Shown: positions 1 to 4,178 of the stretch, one piece after another | Numbering within the stretch: position 1 is the stretch's first letter | Layout of the letters: the number at the start of each line of letters is the position of its first letter | Assembly (NCBI GenBank): GCA_943325255.2 | Contig: CALPOS020000116.1 | Location: 1 to 6,694 of the forward strand | Direction of reading: 5' to 3' | Length of the DNA stretch: 6,694 nt | DNA from: Sphingobacterium thalpophilum | GTDB lineage: Bacteria; Bacteroidota; Bacteroidia; Flavobacteriales; Flavobacteriaceae | Notes under the pieces: generated by a model | Databases searched by the model: none | Told to the model about the DNA's origin: nothing | The model's input: the letters and a program-made list of their open reading frames with translations, nothing else | Made by a program: the position numbers and the translations under genes

Positions 1-49
1 AAATAAGTAGAATTAAGGGTAAATAAGGGACATAATTTCGCCATTTCAT
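1..49 (-). CDS. possible 5' end of a gene running off the left edge (unidentified)
   Basis: Reading leftward on the minus strand, two overlapping frames stay open to the window edge. One starts at an ATG at 49-47 (begins MKWRNYVPYL), the other at an ATG at 44-42 (begins MAKLCPLFTL). Only about 15 codons are visible in either frame, so no family can be named. A TAnnTTTG-like box (minus strand, 59-52) lies just upstream, which is the only positive sign of a gene start; it would place the transcription start almost on the ATG. Both open frames could be chance. Because the preceding mnmE 3' end resembles a known integration site, an integrase gene is one thing to look for here, but nothing in these few codons shows it. 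Confidence 0.2.
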   Translation of the reverse strand, partial: MKWRNYVPYLPLILLI

Positions 50-51
50 TT

Positions 52-85
52 CAAAAATAGTAAAAATATGTTTATGAGGTACAAA
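52..85 (-). promoter_or_regulatory. candidate leftward Bacteroidota-type promoter
   Basis: On the minus strand a TATTTTTG box (59-52) matches the Bacteroidota -7 consensus TAnnTTTG. A TTTG (85-82) sits 22 nt upstream of it as a possible -33 element. It would fire leftward out of the window. The surroundings are very rich in A and T, so a chance match is quite possible. Confidence 0.3.
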
Positions 86-98
86 AACGGTACAAAAA
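78..98. repeat. 10-bp direct repeat GGTACAAAAA x2
   Basis: GGTACAAAAA occurs at 78-87 and again at 89-98 with a single C between. Similar A-rich words (CAAAAATAGTAAAAA at 52-66 and CAAAAAATAGTAAAAA at 93-108) surround it, so most of 52-113 is built from near-copies. This could be a protein-binding site array or simply low-complexity sequence downstream of mnmE. Confidence 0.5.
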
Positions 99-140
99 AT
101 AGTAAAAAATAGCAAAACAACACAAAGTTAAGATTTTGAA

Positions 141-174
141 TAAAATAAAAAATCCCTTTATTTACAAAGGGATT
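141..174 (-). terminator. rho-independent terminator of mnmE
   Basis: AATCCCTTT (151-159) and AAAGGGATT (166-174) form a perfect 9-bp stem around a 6-nt loop. Read on the minus strand, the stem is followed by a T-rich run (TTTTTATTTTA), as expected for an intrinsic terminator about 43 nt past the mnmE stop codon. The plus-strand side is also T-rich further on (180-201), so it may work in both directions. Confidence 0.75.
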
Positions 175-216
175 AGTGTGTTTTTGTTTGTTTTATTTTT
201 TGATGTTTTGTATATG

Positions 217-1623
217 CTATTTGCCGATACAAAAGTTAGCAAAAATATTCCCCAAAAGCTCGTCATTCGTTACTTGCCCGGTAATCATACCAAAGTGATA
301 CAGTGCTTCTTTAATGTCAATCGCCATCAGATCGGACGATAAGTTCGTTTGCAAGCCGTGTTTCACCTTTTGAATTTCTTCCAGTGCTTTGTGCAATGAA
401 TCATAGTGACGCGTATTGGTTACGATGGTTTCGTTGTTTCTCAAAGCTCCTGTATTGACAAAGGAAAGCAGTTGGTTTTTGAGATCTTCGATACCGATTT
501 TTTGTTTTGCAGAAAGGATTGTAGGTTGTAGGTTGTAGGTTGTAAGTTGTGCTAGTAGTGATTTTGATTGCTCGTCATTCAATTGATCGATTTTATTTAG
601 AACGAGCACCAAAGGTTTCAGTGGAAATTGATTTCGTATTTTACCGAATTCGACCACTAAAGAATCAATCGAACCCTCAACATACAACCGATAACCATCA
701 ACCAAAAAAAGCACCACTTGCGCTTGTTCTATTTTCTCAAAAGTTCTCTGAATTCCAATACTTTCCACCACATCATTGGTCTCTCTAATACCAGCGGTAT
801 CAATAAATCTAAACCCAATGCCGCCAATGACCAATTCATCTTCAATCGTGTCTCGTGTTGTTCCTGCGATTTCTGAAACGATTGCTCGTTCTTCATTCAA
901 TAAGGCATTCAGTAGTGTCGATTTTCCAACATTGGGTTCGCCCACAATCGCAATCGGGATTCCGTTTTTAATCACATTTCCGATGGCAAATGAATCTATT
1001 AACCTTTTTAAAACCAGTTCAATACGTTGGATTAATTCATTGAATTGTGTACGATCCGCAAATTCCACATCTTCTTCGGCAAAGTCTAATTCGAGTTCAA
1101 TGAGCGAGGCGAAATTCAACAATTCGTTTCTTAGTTGTGCAATTTCATTCGAGAACCCGCCGCGCATTTGTTGCATGGCGATTTGGTGTGACGCTTCGTT
1201 GTCGGAGGCGATTAGGTCGGCGACTGCTTCGGCCTGAGACAAATCGAGTTTGCCGTTCAAGAAAGCTCTTAATGTAAATTCACCAGCCGTTGCCATGCGA
1301 CAGCCTTTTCGCAGCAACAATTGTATGATTTGTTGTTGAATAAAAGTGGAACCGTGACAAGAAATCTCGATGGTATTTTCGCCCGTATAGGAATGTGGTA
1401 CTTTGAATATCGAAATCAATACTTCATCCAGCGTTTTATTTCCATCGATGATATGACCTAAATGCAATGTGTGCGATTTTTGTTTGAGAAGATCTTTGCC
1501 TTTCACCGATTGAAAAACCTCTCGAGCTATCTCAATAGATTGTGTCCCGGAGATTCTTATGATAGCAATCGCTCCAGCTCCAGATGGAGTGGCAAGTGCA
1601 ACGATGGTATCATGATGTAACAT
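217..1623 (-). CDS. mnmE: tRNA uridine-5-carboxymethylaminomethyl(34) synthesis GTPase MnmE (TrmE)
   Basis: MnmE works with MnmG in the cytoplasm to add a carboxymethylaminomethyl or aminomethyl group to U34 in the wobble position of certain tRNAs, using a tetrahydrofolate one-carbon donor and GTP hydrolysis. At 468 aa it is close to the usual ~450-460. The N-terminal folate-binding domain starts with the typical DTIVALATPSGAGAIAIIR (residues 5-23). A helical domain follows, with an inserted Ras-like G domain: G1 GEPNVGKS (228-235), G2 TTRD (255-258), G3 DTAG (275-278), G4 NKID (343-346), G5 SAK (371-373). The protein ends in the family hallmark FCIGK, with Cys465 as the conserved cysteine. 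The ATG at 1623 is chosen because it puts the N-terminal motif at its normal place. The gene is intact and monocistronic here, divergent from the stress protein gene. An oddity is a heptanucleotide repeat coding residues ~358-369, between G4 and G5. Confidence 0.97.
   Translation of the reverse strand: MLHHDTIVALATPSGAGAIAIIRISGTQSIEIAREVFQSVKGKDLLKQKSHTLHLGHIIDGNKTLDEVLISIFKVPHSYTGENTIEISCHGSTFIQQQIIQLLLRKGCRMATAGEFTLRAFLNGKLDLSQAEAVADLIASDNEASHQIAMQQMRGGFSNEIAQLRNELLNFASLIELELDFAEEDVEFADRTQFNELIQRIELVLKRLIDSFAIGNVIKNGIPIAIVGEPNVGKSTLLNALLNEERAIVSEIAGTTRDTIEDELVIGGIGFRFIDTAGIRETNDVVESIGIQRTFEKIEQAQVVLFLVDGYRLYVEGSIDSLVVEFGKIRNQFPLKPLVLVLNKIDQLNDEQSKSLLAQLTTYNLQPTILSAKQKIGIEDLKNQLLSFVNTGALRNNETIVTNTRHYDSLHKALEEIQKVKHGLQTNLSSDLMAIDIKEALYHFGMITGQVTNDELLGNIFANFCIGK
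519..550. repeat. in-gene heptanucleotide tandem repeat (GTAGGTT)n
   Basis: Three perfect units GTAGGTT (521-527, 528-534, 535-541) are followed by one variant GTAAGTT (542-548) and a partial unit. It lies inside mnmE. Three 7-bp units are 21 bp, so the reading frame is kept and the protein reads LTTYNLQPT there. All three frames of the unit on the coding strand are free of stops. Confidence 0.85.
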
Positions 1624-1640
1624 TTGTCGTTTCTTTTTTG

Positions 1641-1648
1641 CAAAAGTA
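1641..1648 (-). promoter_or_regulatory. candidate -7 box of the mnmE promoter
   Basis: The minus strand reads TACTTTTG (1648-1641), a full match to the Bacteroidota TAnnTTTG -7 consensus, 18 nt before the mnmE ATG. It implies a leader of roughly 10 nt. I do not find a clear TTTG or TTG -33 element at 17-23 nt upstream, so the assignment rests on the -7 box and its position alone. Confidence 0.5.
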
Positions 1649-1726
1649 AGTAAAAATGCCTTTGAGTCTTTCGGATTCTTACAGTTGAAGTCGATCCTTC
1701 CAGATTTGGCTTTTGTTTGACGTTAA

Positions 1727-1742
1727 AATGATAATTGTCATT
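1727..1742. promoter_or_regulatory. imperfect palindrome, possible operator before usp
   Basis: AATGATAATTGTCATT is a 16-bp near-palindrome with one mismatched position per arm (14 of 16 symmetric). It overlaps the proposed -33 element of the downstream stress gene and sits between two divergent genes, where an operator would be expected. The AT-rich background makes a chance palindrome possible. Confidence 0.3.
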
Positions 1743-1771
1743 GAATTATTAATTGTTCTGGTGTATCTTTA
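1740..1771 (+). promoter_or_regulatory. candidate promoter of the universal stress protein gene
   Basis: ATTG at 1740-1743 and TATCTTTA at 1764-1771 are separated by 20 nt. This fits the Bacteroidota TTTG/TTG - 17 to 23 nt - TAnnTTTG layout with one mismatch in the last base of the -7 box. Transcription would start near 1778, giving a leader of about 30 nt. No strong Shine-Dalgarno sequence precedes the ATG, which is normal for this phylum. Confidence 0.4.
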
Positions 1772-1806
1772 GCGAACAATTTCCAGTTAACTAAATTCGT
1801 GCTGAT

Positions 1807-2637
1807 ATGAAAAAAATCATTTTTCCAACCGACTTTTCTGATATTTCCAAGAACGCATTCTTGTATGCGCTGCATTTGGCAAAAAACACAAATTCTGACA
1901 TTGTTACTGTGCATACCTATGAATATCCGACCATGAATTATATGGATGTACCGGTTTATTTACCAGAAATTTATGAAGTAACAGAGTTGAGTCAGTTTGA
2001 GAATTATAAAGGGCACATTCCAGTATTACATGAAATTGCTGCAAAACATAAATTGAATCACGTTAAGATGAGCAATGTCCTTGAAAGCGGTGACCTAATT
2101 GACAATATTATCAATTTGACGAAAAAGGAAGGTGCTGAGTATATTGTCATGGGTACAAAAGGCGCAACAGGACTTGCGGCGACATTTTTTGGTTCAACAA
2201 CTGAAAAGGTGATGAACGATTGTAATTCAGTTGTGATTGCAATTCCTGAATATTGTCAGTATCAACCTATCAAGAAAATCCTGTTTATTACAGAGTTCAA
2301 AACCGAGGAAATCGAGGTTCTAAAAAAAGCGTTAGCCATTGCTAAGGTTTTTCATTCCCATGTGGATTGCTTGTATGCTAAACCTAAAGAAAATCCTGTA
2401 GATGATGCTATCGTTCATGATTGGAAAGTGATGTTTAGCAATCATGATGTGTCATTTCATTGTATCGAAAGCGACGATAAAGAAGGACTGATTTTAGAGT
2501 TTATTCCTTTATATCATATCAATATGTTGGCGATGACCACCCATCACAGAAATTTCTTCCAGCGAATTTTCGACGTGAGCTTGTCAAGAAAATTAGCCTT
2601 TCACACCAACATTCCCATTTTAGCCTTTCATCCATAA
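1807..2637 (+). CDS. universal stress protein, tandem UspA domains
   Basis: A cytoplasmic protein of 276 aa built from two Usp folds, residues about 1-147 and 154-276. The first domain has the N-terminal FPTDFSD (6-12) whose Asp9 matches the usual nucleotide-contacting residue. It also has the ATP-binding signature G-x2-G-x9-G-S/T at Gly116, Gly119, Gly129 and Ser130, so it probably binds ATP. The second domain keeps the overall pattern but has no such glycine motif: the equivalent stretch (243-259) reads MTTHHRNFFQRIFDVSL, so that half likely does not bind ATP in the usual way. This split is common in two-domain Bacteroidota Usp proteins as I know them. It is a single gene, divergent from mnmE and convergent with dnaN, so its function cannot be read from neighbours. 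The stress that induces it is not visible in the sequence. Confidence 0.92.
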   Translation: MKKIIFPTDFSDISKNAFLYALHLAKNTNSDIVTVHTYEYPTMNYMDVPVYLPEIYEVTELSQFENYKGHIPVLHEIAAKHKLNHVKMSNVLESGDLIDNIINLTKKEGAEYIVMGTKGATGLAATFFGSTTEKVMNDCNSVVIAIPEYCQYQPIKKILFITEFKTEEIEVLKKALAIAKVFHSHVDCLYAKPKENPVDDAIVHDWKVMFSNHDVSFHCIESDDKEGLILEFIPLYHINMLAMTTHHRNFFQRIFDVSLSRKLAFHTNIPILAFHP

Positions 2638-2666
2638 AAAAAACCGCAACATCAAAAATGTTACGG
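2636..2666 (-). terminator. rho-independent terminator of dnaN
   Basis: CCGCAACAT (2644-2652) and ATGTTACGG (2658-2666) form a 9-bp stem with one C-A mismatch and a 5-nt loop. On the minus strand it is followed by eight T residues (complement of 2636-2643), so it terminates dnaN about 28 nt past its stop codon. The T-tract overlaps the usp stop codon. No T-run follows on the plus strand, so it is not a clear terminator for usp. Confidence 0.8.
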
Positions 2667-2693
2667 CTTGGAAATATTATTGGGTTATTAGGG

Positions 2694-3812
2694 TTAGTTG
2701 TTGAGCATTACTGGCATTACTAGCATTGTTACCGTTTCGCCTTCGTCCAGTCCATCTGCTGGCGTAAGAATACCAGCACGATTAGGTAATGACATTTCCA
2801 AAACAATCATATCCGATTGCAAGTTGGTCAGCATTTCAGAAAGGAATCTTGAATTAAATCCAATTTGCATATCGTCTCCTTGATAATCACAAGTCAAACG
2901 TTCTTCTGCTTTATTAGAATAATCAATGTCTTCCGCAGAAATGTTCAATTCTGCGCCTGCGATTTTCAGTCGAATTTGATGTGTGGTTTTATTTGAGAAA
3001 ATCGCAACACGACGAACAGAGTTCAAGAACTGCGTGCGGTCAATCATTAACTTATTTGGATTCTCTTTTGGAATAACCGCTTCGTAGTTTGGATATTTAC
3101 CGTCAATCAATCGGCACATCAAAATATAATTGTCGAAAGAAAAAGTCGCATTCGAATCATTGTATTCAATTTTGATTTCCGCGTCAGATGCGCCAAGAAT
3201 ACTTTTCAAAATATTCAGTGGTTTTTTAGGCATGATGAAATCAGCAACTTGAGATGCTTTTACATCGGTACGCGCATATTTCACCAATTTGTGTGCATCC
3301 GTCGCTACAAAGGTCAATCCTTCTGGCGAAAATTGGAAAAACACACCTGACATTACAGGGCGTAAATCATCATTTCCTGCAGCAAAAATGGTTTTACTAA
3401 TCGCAGTTGCCAATACTTCTGCCGGAACTAAAGTAGTCGAAGGATTGTCTAAATTGACTGATTTAGGAAATTCTTCTCCTGGAGCGTAGGCTAAGGCGTA
3501 TTTACCAGAATTAGAACTAATTTCAATCGTACTATTTTCTTCAACAGTAAAAGTTAGTGGTTGTTCTGGAAATGTTTTGAGGATTTCCAACAATAATTTC
3601 GCTGGAACGGCAACACTTCCTTTGCTCGTAGAATCGATTTCTAAGGTGGCGGACATGGTAGTTTCAAGATCTGAAGCGGAAACTGTCAACGTTTTGTTAT
3701 CCAATTCAAATAAGAAATTATCTAAAATAGGCAAGGTATTGCTACTATTGATAACACTTCCCAGCACTTGTAATTGCTTTAATAAGTACGAACTCGATAC
3801 TATAAATTTCAT
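2694..3812 (-). CDS. dnaN: DNA polymerase III beta subunit (sliding clamp)
   Basis: DnaN forms a homodimeric ring around DNA that tethers DNA polymerase III and other repair and replication enzymes. The 372-aa length and three repeated clamp domains (about 1-120, 125-245, 247-372) are standard. Recognisable conserved stretches are LRPVMSGVFF (150-159), FVATDAHKL (168-176), LIDGKYPNYEAVIP (235-248), RVAIFSN (268-274) and the C-terminal MPVML (366-370), close to the usual MPMR/MPMVL ending at the partner-binding pocket. The ATG at 3812 gives the family-typical start MKFIVSSSYLLKQL. No dnaA or recF is beside it, and no cluster of DnaA boxes is seen, so this is not an oriC locus. It lies 366 bp behind gldG on the same strand, with a structured intergenic region and a candidate promoter between. 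Confidence 0.97.
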   Translation of the reverse strand: MKFIVSSSYLLKQLQVLGSVINSSNTLPILDNFLFELDNKTLTVSASDLETTMSATLEIDSTSKGSVAVPAKLLLEILKTFPEQPLTFTVEENSTIEISSNSGKYALAYAPGEEFPKSVNLDNPSTTLVPAEVLATAISKTIFAAGNDDLRPVMSGVFFQFSPEGLTFVATDAHKLVKYARTDVKASQVADFIMPKKPLNILKSILGASDAEIKIEYNDSNATFSFDNYILMCRLIDGKYPNYEAVIPKENPNKLMIDRTQFLNSVRRVAIFSNKTTHQIRLKIAGAELNISAEDIDYSNKAEERLTCDYQGDDMQIGFNSRFLSEMLTNLQSDMIVLEMSLPNRAGILTPADGLDEGETVTMLVMPVMLNN

Positions 3813-3819
3813 TTTTTCT

Positions 3820-3883
3820 TGTTTAATCGTTGAATTGTTTAATCGTGTAATCGTTGAATCGGTTATTCGTTGATTTGTTTTTT
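3820..3883. repeat. octanucleotide tandem array upstream of dnaN
   Basis: Eight consecutive 8-bp units fill this stretch, e.g. TGTTTAAT (3820), CGTTGAAT (3828), TGTTTAAT (3836), CGTGTAAT (3844), CGTTGAAT (3852), CGGTTATT (3860), CGTTGATT (3868) and a decayed last unit. The array ends only 7 nt from the dnaN ATG. As dnaN mRNA it reads as an A-rich leader poor in G (ATTCAACG / ATTAAACG units), which should fold little by itself. Confidence 0.8.
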
Positions 3884-4059
3884 AGAAGCTAATCCCGCTA
3901 TCCGTTGCAATCTTTTTTAGGATTTCTCTTCGCTATGCTACGAGCAATCTTTTTTATGATTTCTCCTCGCTACGCTACTAGCAATCCTAAAAAAGGATTT
4001 CCACTGCTATCGGGGCTAGGGCATCATCTTCAGTCGTGCAACCGATTAAACGATTACAC
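3845..4059. repeat. 20-bp inverted repeat flanking the fold-back element
   Basis: GTGTAATCGTTGAATCGGTT at 3845-3864 is the reverse complement of 4040-4059 at 19 of 20 positions. The left arm belongs to the octamer array; the right arm is a short octamer tract in the opposite orientation. Together they bracket the element at 3885-4018, so the whole 3845-4059 segment can fold into a nested hairpin. Confidence 0.8.
3885..4018. repeat. flavobacterial intergenic fold-back element (MITE- or ncRNA-like)
   Basis: The ends are imperfect inverted repeats: AGCTAATCCCGCTATCCGTTG at the left against the complement of CCACTGCTATCGGGGCT at the right. Inside them TTTTTTAGGATT (3913-3924) pairs perfectly with AATCCTAAAAAA (3983-3994). 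The core is a 37-bp tandem duplication (3912-3948 and 3949-3985, 33 of 37 identical), each copy containing GATT...CGCTA-GCTA...AATC, itself able to form a small hairpin. The predicted form is a long stem with two side hairpins. I remember similar sequences (AGCCCCGAT...GGATAGCGGG ends) as frequent between genes of Flavobacterium, but cannot verify this here. It codes for no transposase. Whether it is mobile, a transcript-end structure or a small RNA is unknown. Confidence 0.7.
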
Positions 4060-4128
4060 ACTCACAGGATTCAACCTTTTTTTCCAATCTACAGGGGCTA
4101 AGAGAAACATTTTCCTCAACACATCCAT
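4054..4128 (-). CDS. possible 24-codon leader ORF before dnaN
   Basis: A short minus-strand frame starts at the ATG at 4128-4126 and stops at the TAA at 4056-4054. It begins MDVLRKMFLLAP and ends KKRLNPVSV, so it is basic with a short hydrophobic patch. It starts 5 nt after a TAnnTTTG promoter box, so a transcript from that box could be leaderless or nearly so. A second in-frame Met (residue 7) follows GGAAA. I recognise no family, and at this length chance is a serious alternative. Part of it overlaps a degenerate copy of the fold-back element's end motif (GGGGCTA at 4094-4100). Confidence 0.2.
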   Translation of the reverse strand: MDVLRKMFLLAPVDWKKRLNPVSV

Positions 4129-4132
4129 TCTA

Positions 4133-4162
4133 CAAATATATCTTAAACTGTGAAATATCAAA
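4133..4162 (-). promoter_or_regulatory. candidate dnaN promoter (TTTG-N18-TAnnTTTG)
   Basis: On the minus strand TTTG (4162-4159) is followed after 18 nt by TATATTTG (4140-4133). Both boxes match the Bacteroidota -33/-7 consensus with acceptable spacing. It begins 16 nt after the gldG stop codon and is the only such match I find between gldG and dnaN. Transcription would start near 4127, giving dnaN a leader of about 315 nt that contains the whole fold-back element. Confidence 0.6.
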
Positions 4163-4178
4163 AAGAATTTTATTAACA

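Noticed and set aside
136..342. 68-codon plus-strand open frame at the mnmE end
   Set aside because: It starts just before the terminator hairpin and runs into mnmE antisense. The hydrophobic residues come from the T-rich tract after the hairpin, so it is not a credible membrane peptide.
519..550. Frameshift or pseudogenisation of mnmE at the heptamer repeat
   Set aside because: The frame continues intact through the repeat, and all G motifs and the C-terminal CIGK are present in the same frame.
776..1237. Plus-strand open frame of 153 codons inside mnmE, and smaller ones inside dnaN and gldG
   Set aside because: These are antisense shadows of well-supported genes; their serine-rich composition follows from the complementary codons.
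3885..4018. tRNA or rRNA gene, because of the cloverleaf-like folding
   Set aside because: No T-loop GGTTCRA motif, no anticodon-arm geometry and no CCA end; the symmetry is that of inverted repeats.
3820..4059. CRISPR array
   Set aside because: The octamer and 37-bp repeats are tandem without unique spacers, and no cas genes are present.
3905..4153. 82-codon plus-strand open frame over the intergenic element
   Set aside because: It is the translation of the fold-back element and its flank (the SPRYATSNPKKGFPLLSGL stretch is repeat-derived), with no promoter or protein-like conservation visible.
3813..4178. Replication origin next to dnaN
   Set aside because: No dnaA gene and no cluster of TTATCCACA-like DnaA boxes is present; the repeats do not resemble them.
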